Numbered from the stretch's first letter, positions 1 to 6,668 are shown. The stretch: 6,729 nucleotides of DNA from Streptomycetaceae bacterium (GCA_027488165.1 JAIYCF010000011.1:1-6729), one strand, 5' to 3'. Program-made: numbers and translations. The notes: a model not told the origin generated them from the letters alone.

Positions 1-864
1 AAGGTTCGCGGCTTCATCGACTTGATGAAATTACGCGTTGTTGAACTCCTTTTGGTTTCAACTTTGCCGGCGATGGTTTTAGCAGAAGAAGGGTTGCCTT
101 CACTCTCGTTAACAATTGCAACTTTAATCGGTGGAACTCTCGCTGCCGGAAGTGCAAATGCATTTAACATGGTGATCGAATCCGAATCAGATAAGTTGAT
201 GAAGCGCACTGCAAAACGGCCGCTCGCAACAGGTGTTTTAAGTAAGAGCGAAGCGATCATCTTTGCATCTGCAATCGGAGCTCTTTCATTAATAATTTTT
301 CAAGTATTCACAACCACGCTGGCAACTCTCTTAACTTTTATCGCAATTGTTTTCTATGTTTGGGTCTACACAATCTTGCTTAAAAAGCGCACACCGCAAA
401 ATATTGTTTGGGGAGGCGCCGCTGGTTGTATGCCTGCTCTCATCGGATGGGCTGCGGTCACAAATTCGCTCTCCGTTACCGCTTGGTCTTTCTTCTTAGT
501 TATCTTCTTCTGGACACCGCCACATTTCTGGGCGCTAGCGGTTAAATACAAAGATGATTACGCCGCAGCGCATATTCCGATGTTGCCGGTAGTCGCAAGC
601 AAGACTCATTTACTGCGCCAGATGTGGATATACACAATTGCGATGATCGCATCATCAATCGCACTGATCATTAACGCAGAACTTCAAAATTGGGCGATGG
701 CGCTAACTGTGGCGCTGGGATTGGTATTTGCTGCACAACTTCGTGGCTTGGATGAGAAATCCGATCATTACGAAAAGGCAGCCGGAAAAATCTTCCAATG
801 GTCAATTACCTACTTAAGCCTGCTATCGGTATTGCTAGTTGTTGCTCAGCTCTTAAAGGCTTGA
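1..864 (+). CDS. ctaB: Heme O synthase (protoheme IX farnesyltransferase), 5' end outside window
   Basis: This integral membrane UbiA-family prenyltransferase transfers a farnesyl group from farnesyl diphosphate to heme B, giving heme O for a terminal oxidase. The frame is open from base 1. The codons before the TTG at 22 and the ATG at 25 read KVRGFIDLMKLRVVELLL, which fits the conserved CtaB N-terminus (YxxLTKPRVIELLL), so the true start lies upstream and 287 residues are visible. Counting from base 1, the first diphosphate/Mg2+ motif is around residues 56-64 (N56, E60, D64), followed by KRTAKRPL. A YTxLLKKRT..N block, WTPPHFW (171-177) and KYKDDYAAAHIPMLP (182-196) are also characteristic. 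The hydrophobic stretches fit a multi-helix membrane protein. The first Asp of the NxxxDxxxD motif is Glu here. The gene ends tail-to-tail with metZ, overlapping it by 19 bp. The family call is very secure. Confidence 0.96.
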   Translation, partial: KVRGFIDLMKLRVVELLLVSTLPAMVLAEEGLPSLSLTIATLIGGTLAAGSANAFNMVIESESDKLMKRTAKRPLATGVLSKSEAIIFASAIGALSLIIFQVFTTTLATLLTFIAIVFYVWVYTILLKKRTPQNIVWGGAAGCMPALIGWAAVTNSLSVTAWSFFLVIFFWTPPHFWALAVKYKDDYAAAHIPMLPVVASKTHLLRQMWIYTIAMIASSIALIINAELQNWAMALTVALGLVFAAQLRGLDEKSDHYEKAAGKIFQWSITYLSLLSVLLVVAQLLKA

Positions 865-2069
865 GTTAAATCTTTAATCAGATCATCAACGTGCTCGAGG
901 CCCACTGAAAGGCGCAGCACGGAAGGTGTAATACCCATCTCGGCTTGAACATCTGGAGATAAGCGGCGATGTGTAGTTGATGATGGGTGGGTAATTAATG
1001 ATTTGCTATCGCCCAAGTTGTTGGAGATATCAATGATTCGTAGCGCATCCATAAAGGCAAATGCATCTTTTTGGCTGCCCACAAACTCAATACCGATTGT
1101 GCTGCCGCCACCGGTCATTTGTTTTTGAACAGTTGCATAATCTGGATGAGACTTTAGCCCCGGATATTTAACCGATTTAACTTCTTTACGAGTCTCCAAA
1201 AATTCGGCGATCTTCTGCGCATTTTCACACATGCGGTTAACGCGCATCTCCATCGTTTCCAATGATTTCAAAAGCACCCAAGCATTAAATGGGCTAAGTG
1301 ACGGCCCGGTGTGGCGAGTAAATGGAATCAAGTATTCGTGGATATATGAGAAGGATCCAAGAACCGCACCAGCAAGCACACGTCCTTGTCCATCGATATG
1401 TTTTGTCGCAGAGTACATGGCAACATCTGCACCAAGTGCCAGCGGCTTTTGCAGAACAGGCGAAGCCATTACGTTATCAACGATCACGGTAGCGCCAACT
1501 TTGTGTGCCAGATCGCTGACCATACGGATATCAACAATCTCCATTAGTGGATTGCTTGGTGATTCGATAAAGACAACCTTGGTTGGCTTCTTTAGCGCCG
1601 CAGCCCAAACTGCAGGATCATTTCCCTTAACTAGTTCTACGGTTACGCCCCACTTTGGCAAAATTTCAGTTAATACAACGTGGCAAGAACTAAACATGGC
1701 AGCCGATGCGACTACGTGATCTCCTGCTTTAACAAGACAGGCAACGGAAGCAAACATCGCCGACATTCCTGAACCCGTTGCAACGCAATATTCAGCGCCT
1801 TCAATTGCAGCCAAACGCTTTTCAAACATCTGAACAGTTGGATTATGAAAACGGCTGTATAGATAATGATCTGTTTCATCTGCAAAAGAGTCGAATGCTT
1901 CTTGGGCTGATGAATATGTAAATCCACTATTTAGATAAAGTGCTTCGGAAGTTTCACCGAAACCAGAACGAGCAAGTCCAGAGCGCACCGCTGCTGTTTG
2001 TGGATTAACTTCCCAATCTGGCGCAGGGCGTTGATTGGTCGGTTGATAACCCCATATTTCATTGCTCAC
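846..2069 (-). CDS. metZ: O-succinylhomoserine sulfhydrylase (MetZ-type PLP enzyme)
   Basis: This cytoplasmic PLP-dependent enzyme of the Cys/Met metabolism family replaces the succinyl group of O-succinylhomoserine with sulfide to make homocysteine for methionine. Counting from the GTG at 2069 (407 aa), the PLP-site elements YSRxxNPT (71-78) and SGM (100-102) are present, and the Schiff-base lysine is K223 in SATKHIDGQGR. The C-terminal DISNNLGDSKSLITHP segment matches the mycobacterial MetZ type. An in-frame ATG at 2090 would add seven residues (MHLRIIC). I prefer the GTG because TAGAAT lies exactly 7 bp upstream, as in a leaderless transcript, and neither start has a Shine-Dalgarno sequence. 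Cystathionine gamma-synthase or O-acetylhomoserine sulfhydrylase are related alternatives, but the overall sequence is closest to MetZ. The gene is divergent from the ABC transporter genes, and its 3' end overlaps ctaB. Confidence 0.92.
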   Translation of the reverse strand: MSNEIWGYQPTNQRPAPDWEVNPQTAAVRSGLARSGFGETSEALYLNSGFTYSSAQEAFDSFADETDHYLYSRFHNPTVQMFEKRLAAIEGAEYCVATGSGMSAMFASVACLVKAGDHVVASAAMFSSCHVVLTEILPKWGVTVELVKGNDPAVWAAALKKPTKVVFIESPSNPLMEIVDIRMVSDLAHKVGATVIVDNVMASPVLQKPLALGADVAMYSATKHIDGQGRVLAGAVLGSFSYIHEYLIPFTRHTGPSLSPFNAWVLLKSLETMEMRVNRMCENAQKIAEFLETRKEVKSVKYPGLKSHPDYATVQKQMTGGGSTIGIEFVGSQKDAFAFMDALRIIDISNNLGDSKSLITHPSSTTHRRLSPDVQAEMGITPSVLRLSVGLEHVDDLIKDLTQAFKS

Positions 2070-2076
2070 GCAGATA

Positions 2077-2082
2077 ATTCTA
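2077..2082 (-). promoter_or_regulatory. Predicted -10 element for metZ (leaderless)
   Basis: Read on the - strand this is TAGAAT, five of six matches to TATAAT. It is followed by 7 bp (TATCTGC) and then the GTG at 2069, so transcription would begin at or next to the start codon. A weak -35 candidate, TTTACG, lies at 2102-2107 with a long 19-bp spacer. This is a motif-based prediction only. Confidence 0.5.
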
Positions 2083-2094
2083 AGGTGCATTTGC

Positions 2095-2100
2095 TATATT
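2095..2100 (+). promoter_or_regulatory. Predicted -10 element for the ABC transporter operon (leaderless)
   Basis: TATATT (five of six matches to TATAAT) is followed by 6 bp (GCGTAA) and then the ATG at 2107. There is no Shine-Dalgarno sequence before this ATG, which supports a leaderless transcript starting at or very near the start codon. No convincing -35 box was found at the usual spacing. The element lies in the same 37-bp gap as the predicted metZ promoter. Confidence 0.5.
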
Positions 2101-2106
2101 GCGTAA

Positions 2107-3015
2107 ATGCCTCAATTAGCGATCTCTGTAAGTGATTTAAGTAAGAAATATGACTCGGGCTTTGCCGTTTCACACACAAATTTTCAAGTACCAGCCGGAA
2201 CTATCTGCGGATTCGTCGGCCCAAATGGCGCCGGTAAGACAACCACAATCCGTATGTTGCTCGGCCTTATCTCTCCTAGCGGTGGCACGGGACGTATTTT
2301 GGGTGAGCCAATCACATCGCCAGAGAAATACCTTTCTCAAGTAGGAGCGATGATTGAAGGCCCAGCTTTTTATCCTGCGCTATCTGGCGCAGAAAACCTT
2401 AAGGTTCTAGCAACTCTGGGTGGTTTTCCGCTCGAGCGCGTGGATCAATTGCTTGCACAAGTTGGGTTAGCAGATCGCGGGAAATCAAAATATAAGACTT
2501 ATTCACTTGGAATGAAGCAGCGTTTGGGTATTGCTGCAGCGCTTCTACCTAATCCAAAGCTTTTGATTTTAGATGAACCAACCAATGGTTTAGATCCAGA
2601 AGGAATTCAAGAGATTCGCCAACTACTTCGCTCGCTCGCAGATAACGGAACTACGGTATTTGTTTCATCTCATTTACTTTCAGAGCTAGAAATCATCAGC
2701 GAGTATTTGGTTATGTTGCGAAAGGGAGAAGTAGTTTTTGCTGGACCAATGCAAGATCTCTTCGATGCACAGCAACCATTTATGTTGGTCAAAACCGAAA
2801 ATAAAGGTGACCTCGAGAAGATTATTGCTCTCGCTGAAAGCGCCGGACATAAGGCGCATATTCGCGACGGAGTTGCACATATTGAAGGCCCTGCCGAATG
2901 GGCGGGAGTTCTAAACAAGTTGGCATTCGAAGCGGGAATATTGCTAACCCAGCTTTCACCACAACTACCTAACCTCGAAGAAACATTCTTTGAAATGACA
3001 GGAGATCAGAAATGA
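2107..3015 (+). CDS. ABC transporter ATP-binding protein (BcrA/CcmA-like, ABC-2 exporter type)
   Basis: This is the cytoplasmic ATPase subunit of an exporter, working with the permease encoded next. Walker A is GPNGAGKT (38-45), the Walker B region is LLILDEP with D156 and E157, and the D-loop is NGLDP (160-164). The switch histidine is H189 in VSSHLLSE. The signature is YSLGMKQR (132-139) rather than LSGGQ, and the Q-loop position reads GAMIEGPAFYP with Glu (E84). Both variants are common in the bacitracin/lantibiotic-resistance BcrA/LanF-like branch of the family. About 100 residues follow the nucleotide-binding core, as is usual for this 300-aa subfamily, and end in LEETFFEMTG. The 302-aa length is normal. 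The substrate cannot be read from the sequence; a drug, peptide or lipid export role is possible. Confidence 0.93.
   Translation: MPQLAISVSDLSKKYDSGFAVSHTNFQVPAGTICGFVGPNGAGKTTTIRMLLGLISPSGGTGRILGEPITSPEKYLSQVGAMIEGPAFYPALSGAENLKVLATLGGFPLERVDQLLAQVGLADRGKSKYKTYSLGMKQRLGIAAALLPNPKLLILDEPTNGLDPEGIQEIRQLLRSLADNGTTVFVSSHLLSELEIISEYLVMLRKGEVVFAGPMQDLFDAQQPFMLVKTENKGDLEKIIALAESAGHKAHIRDGVAHIEGPAEWAGVLNKLAFEAGILLTQLSPQLPNLEETFFEMTGDQK
3000..3004 (+). promoter_or_regulatory. Shine-Dalgarno sequence for the ABC permease
   Basis: AGGAG lies inside the end of the ATPase gene, 7 bp before the ATG at 3012. It supports that start and the ATGA translational coupling. Confidence 0.7.
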
Positions 3016-3815
3016 TCGGCAGCCTAACTAGAATTTTCTTTGCAGAATGGCGCAAGTTACGCCGTCCAACGTTGCTCTTGGGCACAATGGGGGCGGTCGC
3101 TTTCTTTAGCGTTCTGGTTTCCTCACTTCTCTTCTTACTTATTGATTCACCGCAAGGCAATGGTGATCGTGGAGTTCGAATTACTCGCGAAATGCTCTCG
3201 CTATCTAGCGGGTCTACTCAGGCCTTTACGAGTATCGGAAATCTTCTCGGCATCATCGCGCTCTGCGTATTTGCAGCCCAGACCGCGCAGGAATACTCAC
3301 TCGGCACCCTTCGCAATCTCTTGGTTCGCCAGCCGGGCCGGATTCGTCTGCTCATCGGCAAATTGGCATCAATGAAAGCATTTGCAGTCATTATGACTTT
3401 AGTTGGTGCAGTAATTTCAATCGGAGTTTCTTACGCACTCGCAGGAAGCAAAGATGTCAGCACGGAACTCTGGTTTAACAGCGATGGACGTCTTGAGATA
3501 GCCCAGACCTTGTTAAATGTTTTCATTTCAATTCTGGGATTTGGAATCATCGGAATGGTTCTAGGAATTCTCTTCCGCTCACCAATTAGCTCCATTTCAC
3601 TAGGCGTGCTCTGGTTACTAATCGTGGAAAACATTGTGGGGGCCGTTAAGGCCAGCACCCTGGAATGGTTACCTGGAAGTCAGTTAGCCACAGTTGCCGC
3701 CGGCGGAACCGAAACAATTAGTTATACGCATGCACTTTCACTTTCTGGGATTTATGTGGGAGTTGCGTTGGTTATTGCGACAGTTCTATTTACAAAAAGA
3801 GATGTAGCCAACTAG
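3012..3815 (+). CDS. ABC-2 family transporter permease
   Basis: This is the membrane subunit partnering the ATPase encoded just upstream. Its ATG overlaps the ATPase stop codon as ATGA, a 4-bp overlap that implies co-translation and a stoichiometric complex. The 267-aa protein has an amphipathic N-terminus ending in EWRKLRRPT (about 12-20), typical of ABC-2 permeases. About six hydrophobic segments lie near residues 21-44, 75-92, 120-143, 167-189, 193-213 and 242-262. The EYSLGTLRNLL motif (94-104) after the second segment and the terminal FTKRDVAN fit this family (ABC2_membrane_2/4 type). There is no large extracellular domain between the first two helices, only about 30 residues, so it does not look like FtsX. 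The transported substrate is unknown. Confidence 0.87.
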   Translation: MIGSLTRIFFAEWRKLRRPTLLLGTMGAVAFFSVLVSSLLFLLIDSPQGNGDRGVRITREMLSLSSGSTQAFTSIGNLLGIIALCVFAAQTAQEYSLGTLRNLLVRQPGRIRLLIGKLASMKAFAVIMTLVGAVISIGVSYALAGSKDVSTELWFNSDGRLEIAQTLLNVFISILGFGIIGMVLGILFRSPISSISLGVLWLLIVENIVGAVKASTLEWLPGSQLATVAAGGTETISYTHALSLSGIYVGVALVIATVLFTKRDVAN

Positions 3816-3834
3816 CGACACTAACCAACTTTTA

Positions 3835-3878
3835 ATGAGTTACACAGGTTGCTCACTTATTCTGGGGCCTTAACTCAT
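3835..3878. repeat. Inverted repeat in the gap before the NlpC/P60 gene
   Basis: ATGAGTTA (3835-3842) and TAACTCAT (3871-3878) are perfect 8-bp inverted arms. Inside them AGG (3846-3848) can pair with CCT (3868-3870) if CAC is bulged, leaving a 19-nt loop. The right arm directly abuts the GGGGG that may be the ribosome-binding site at 3879-3883. No T-run follows, so a classical intrinsic terminator is unlikely. It could be an RNA hairpin in the 5' leader or an operator. Confidence 0.5.
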
Positions 3879-3887
3879 GGGGGTTTT

Positions 3888-5093
3888 GTGTCGCATCGCA
3901 GAAAAGCGCTAGCGCTAGCCGTAATTTTCGGGCTTGCGTTGCCGATGACTCCTGCAATTGCAGCTACCCCCAAACCAACTTTGGCGCAGATTGAAGCGGC
4001 GAAGAAAGCAGAAGCAGCTAAGCGAAAAGCTGCAGAATCAGCTGCCAAGAAATTAGCTGCGGCAAACCAAACTCTTAGAACTCTGACTGCGAAAGCAAAT
4101 GCAGCGCAGGCTCTATATGTAAAGGCAAAGAGAGAGTTAGCAGTTGCAACCGCTGCTGCAGTTGCCGCCGCAGAGTATGCCCGCGAAACACAAGAAGCAG
4201 TTGCGCAAGCACATCGGGTAATCGGAAAGCTGGCGGCAAATGCTTACATAATGGGCGGATCGATGACAGATATCGAACCGCTACTTAGCGCAAACGGCCC
4301 ACAAGATTTAATTGATCAGATCTCAACTTTAGATAAGTTGGGCATGCAGAACACAATGGCGCTTGATCGTTACAAGGCTGCTGAAATTGTGGCGCGTGAA
4401 GCGAAGGTAAAGGCTGATGCGGCAAAAGCCGTGCAAGAAACTGCTACGGCCAAAGTTGCTGGCGCTAAGAAAGTTGCAGATGATGCACGAGCGCTACAAC
4501 AAAAAGAAGTAGATAAGTTGCAAGCTATTCAAGATAAGTTGGCGCGCGAACTTGCTAGCGCCAAGCGAGTACGAATTACTCTTGAACAACAACGCGCACT
4601 TGCCTTGCTTGAAGAGAGCCAAGCAAATACGGCAGCAAATACGGCCGGTCAGAAAAAAGTTTGGGCAAATACTGGATTCAAGGGACGTTCTACGATCCGC
4701 ACGACTGAAGCGCAACGTGAAATCGCTGTTGCCTTTGCCAAGAAGCAGGTATTGGCACGTAAGCCATACATTTGGGGATCAGAAGGACCTAACTCTTTTG
4801 ATTGCTCTGGTTTGGTTTATGCCGCATATAGAGCAGCTGGTTTAGGTTGGCCAAACTGGGATCGTCTCAACTCATCACTTTATGCGGGCTATACCAAGCA
4901 TGTATCGCTAGATGAACTCGTTCCAGGCGATTTATTGTTCTACTCATATAAGGGAACAATTTCATCGATCCACCACATCACAATTTATGCCGGTAACGGA
5001 ATGATGTGGGAAGCAAATTCAAAGGGCAAAGGATTGCTTTACTCAAATATTTACAGCATTAAGGGGCTTATGCCATTTGGTGGTCGGGTCTAG
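3888..5093 (+). CDS. Secreted coiled-coil NlpC/P60 peptidoglycan hydrolase (RipA/RipC-like)
   Basis: This is a probable secreted cell-wall endopeptidase that cleaves stem peptides during growth or division. The GTG at 3888 is preferred over the in-frame TTG at 3849 because it puts SHRRK directly before a hydrophobic core, forming a Sec signal peptide with likely cleavage after AIA (residue 25). GGGGG lies 4 bp upstream. The mature protein has two long Ala/Lys/Glu-rich coiled-coil stretches (about 30-115 and 145-245) separated by an ANAYIMGG...LLSANGPQDLID segment seen in RipA/RipC/PcsB-like proteins. A short ANTA repeat linker (246-253) precedes a C-terminal NlpC/P60 domain (about 272-398). 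The candidate catalytic residues are C306 in FDCSGLVY, H363 in HHITIY and E375 in MWEAN, all present. The total is 401 aa. No other cell-wall-binding domain is visible. The domain call is secure; the exact orthologue is not resolved. Confidence 0.92.
   Translation: MSHRRKALALAVIFGLALPMTPAIAATPKPTLAQIEAAKKAEAAKRKAAESAAKKLAAANQTLRTLTAKANAAQALYVKAKRELAVATAAAVAAAEYARETQEAVAQAHRVIGKLAANAYIMGGSMTDIEPLLSANGPQDLIDQISTLDKLGMQNTMALDRYKAAEIVAREAKVKADAAKAVQETATAKVAGAKKVADDARALQQKEVDKLQAIQDKLARELASAKRVRITLEQQRALALLEESQANTAANTAGQKKVWANTGFKGRSTIRTTEAQREIAVAFAKKQVLARKPYIWGSEGPNSFDCSGLVYAAYRAAGLGWPNWDRLNSSLYAGYTKHVSLDELVPGDLLFYSYKGTISSIHHITIYAGNGMMWEANSKGKGLLYSNIYSIKGLMPFGGRV
4623..4646 (+). repeat. Short tandem repeat encoding ANTA-ANTA linker
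   Basis: Two 12-bp units, GCAAATACGGCA and GCAAATACGGCC, sit in frame in the NlpC/P60 gene (residues 246-253). A partial third copy, GCAAATAC, lies at 4665-4672. They fall in the flexible linker between the coiled coil and the catalytic domain. Confidence 0.6.
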
Positions 5094-5102
5094 AGTTAGC
5101 GC

Positions 5103-6068
5103 ATGACCAGCGCTCTCGTTGACCTGCGAAACGCTGTCCGACCATTCTTAGAGAGTTTAACTGCCGGCGATTGCGCGCTCGTTGCGGTATCAGGCGGCGC
5201 AGATTCACTCGCCCTTGCTTATGCGCTCATTAAAGAAGCGCCCGCCTTAGCAATCACCTTAATCGGCGTAACCGTTGACCATCAATTACAAAGCGGTTCG
5301 GCAGATCAAGCCAAGAAGGTACAAAGCGTTTTAAAAGATATGGGTTATCAAGAAGTATTAATTGAAAAAGTCGATGTCGTAGAAAAATCTGGGCTAGAAG
5401 CCGATGCGCGCAACGCGCGATATGCAGCTCTTGATTCTGTTGCACATGCATTTGGCGCTTCGCAAATCTTTTTGGGACATACCCGCGATGACCAAGCAGA
5501 AACGGTTCTGCTTGGATTAGCGCGTGGTTCTGGTACTCGCTCACTTTCTGGAATGGCTGTTGTTAATGGAAAGTATGCGCGACCACTTTTAAACCTAACT
5601 CGTGAACAAACAGTTGCGGCATGTGCTGAAGCAGAGTTGCAACCCTGGAACGATCCACATAATGAAAATGAAAAGTTCACTCGCGTAAAAGTTCGCAATA
5701 AAGTTTTACCAGTTATGGAATCAGAGATCGGCCCTGGTATTGCAGCAGCGCTTTCTCGTAGTGCAGCAATTTTGCGCGATGATGCCGATGCCTTAGATGA
5801 GATGGCGCAAGCAGTTATCTCGCGAGTAGACCTGAAAGATCTAGATTGCGCAGCCCTAGCCGAACTCCCAAGAGCTATTCGCTCACGGATCTTGCGGGCT
5901 GCGATCTATGCGGCGGGCGCTCCCAGCGGCTCAATAAGCGCAGATCACCTCGCCGCCGTTGAGGCGCTGGTCACTTCTTGGCGTGGGCAAGGCGAGGCGA
6001 GCCTGCCGGGTGGTGTGAAGGTTGCCCGGATTTCGGGCAGACTTTCGCTCTTGGCCCGTCCAAATTAA
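5103..6068 (+). CDS. tilS: tRNA(Ile)-lysidine synthase
   Basis: This ATP-dependent cytoplasmic enzyme attaches lysine to C34 of the CAU-anticodon tRNA-Ile, so that it reads AUA and is charged with isoleucine. The N-terminal PP-loop ATPase motif SGGADS is at residues 30-35, followed by TVDHQL around D59-H60 and the TilS signature GHTRDDQAETVLLGL (125-139). The conserved DPHNENEKFTRVKVRN segment (184-199) precedes a helical substrate-binding region. At 321 aa it is the short form usual in Actinobacteria, lacking the full C-terminal extension of the E. coli enzyme. It starts 9 bp after the hydrolase stop codon with no strong Shine-Dalgarno sequence, suggesting translational coupling or reinitiation. 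tilS followed by hpt is a well-known conserved order. Confidence 0.95.
   Translation: MTSALVDLRNAVRPFLESLTAGDCALVAVSGGADSLALAYALIKEAPALAITLIGVTVDHQLQSGSADQAKKVQSVLKDMGYQEVLIEKVDVVEKSGLEADARNARYAALDSVAHAFGASQIFLGHTRDDQAETVLLGLARGSGTRSLSGMAVVNGKYARPLLNLTREQTVAACAEAELQPWNDPHNENEKFTRVKVRNKVLPVMESEIGPGIAAALSRSAAILRDDADALDEMAQAVISRVDLKDLDCAALAELPRAIRSRILRAAIYAAGAPSGSISADHLAAVEALVTSWRGQGEASLPGGVKVARISGRLSLLARPN
6023..6039 (+). other. GC-rich hairpin near the 3' end of tilS
   Basis: TGCCCG (6023-6028) and CGGGCA (6034-6039) form a perfect 6-bp stem with a 5-nt loop inside the last codons of tilS. No T-tract follows, so it is not a clear terminator. It may modestly affect mRNA processing or read-through to hpt, or it may be coincidental. 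Confidence 0.3.
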
Positions 6069-6086
6069 TCACCTCATAACCACATG

Positions 6087-6092
6087 AAGGAG
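6087..6092 (+). promoter_or_regulatory. Strong Shine-Dalgarno sequence for hpt
   Basis: AAGGAG lies 7 bp upstream of the GTG at 6100. It is the best ribosome-binding site in the window and decides the GTG start of hpt. Confidence 0.85.
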
Positions 6093-6099
6093 TCCTTAA

Positions 6100-6651
6100 G
6101 TGGATCTAGCTGCAGTCGGCACAGATGTAGAACGCGTAATCGTTACTGAAGATCAACTTCGCGAAAAAATTGCAGAGCTTGCAGCGCGCGTTGATGCAGA
6201 TTACAAAGACCGCGACTTACTACTTGTAGGTGTTCTTAAGGGTGCGATCATGGCGATGGCAGATTTAACACGTGCGATGCAACGCCATATTGAAATGGAT
6301 TGGATGGCCGTTTCATCCTATGGATCTGGCACAAAGTCCAGCGGCGTTGTTCGAATCTTGAAAGATCTAGATCGCGACATCACTGGCCGCAATATTCTGA
6401 TCGTTGAAGATATCGTTGATTCTGGCTTAACGCTTTCATGGCTACGTGCGAATTTAATGTCACGCGGTGCGGCCAATGTAGAAATTCTTGCAATTTTGCG
6501 TAAGCCCGAAGCAGCCAAAGTTGAAGTTGATTGCAAATACGTTGGCTTTGATATTCCAAAAGATTTCGTAGTTGGTTACGGACTTGATTTCGATGAGAAG
6601 TACCGCAATCTCTCCTTTATCGGTGTGCTCGCCAAGCACATGTACACGTAA
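6100..6651 (+). CDS. hpt: Hypoxanthine phosphoribosyltransferase
   Basis: This cytoplasmic purine salvage enzyme converts hypoxanthine (and usually guanine) plus PRPP to IMP or GMP. The 183-aa length is typical of bacterial HPRT. Visible motifs are the pyrophosphate-binding loop LKG (46-48), the mobile-loop SSYGSGT (72-78), and the PRPP-binding VEDIVDSGLTL (102-112) with its acidic pair E103-D104. The C-terminal purine/metal segment is YVGFDIPKDFVVGYGLDFDE, followed by KYRNL. The GTG start is fixed by AAGGAG 7 bp upstream. It follows tilS by 31 bp and precedes a probable ftsH by 17 bp. The tilS-hpt-ftsH cluster is widely conserved in Gram-positive bacteria, so co-transcription is likely. Confidence 0.95.
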   Translation: MDLAAVGTDVERVIVTEDQLREKIAELAARVDADYKDRDLLLVGVLKGAIMAMADLTRAMQRHIEMDWMAVSSYGSGTKSSGVVRILKDLDRDITGRNILIVEDIVDSGLTLSWLRANLMSRGAANVEILAILRKPEAAKVEVDCKYVGFDIPKDFVVGYGLDFDEKYRNLSFIGVLAKHMYT

Positions 6652-6668
6652 GGACGGCGCCTTCGCTA

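Noticed and set aside
845..870. Possible bidirectional terminator at the ctaB/metZ overlap
   Set aside because: The stem is imperfect (a bulged T), only about six pairs, and not followed by a clean T-run on either strand; too weak to annotate.
1231..1719. Long open frame on the + strand antisense to metZ
   Set aside because: It lies entirely inside the well-supported metZ gene, its translation has no recognisable domain, and it has no ribosome-binding site; a shadow of metZ codon use.
2070..2106. SAM or other methionine-related riboswitch before metZ
   Set aside because: Only 37 bp are available, and the -10 elements imply leaderless transcripts, leaving no room for a leader RNA.
3816..3887. 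c-di-AMP (ydaO-type) riboswitch upstream of the NlpC/P60 gene
   Set aside because: The gap is only 72 bp and lacks the conserved blocks and length of that class; only a simple inverted repeat is visible.
3849..3887. Upstream TTG start for the NlpC/P60 protein
   Set aside because: It would add 13 residues before the signal peptide, has no Shine-Dalgarno sequence, and lies in the loop of the inverted repeat; the GTG at 3888 gives a standard signal peptide.
3905..3916. 12-bp palindrome AGCGCTAGCGCT as a protein-binding site
   Set aside because: It falls in the signal-peptide coding region and is explained by repeated Ala-Leu codons; probably coincidental.
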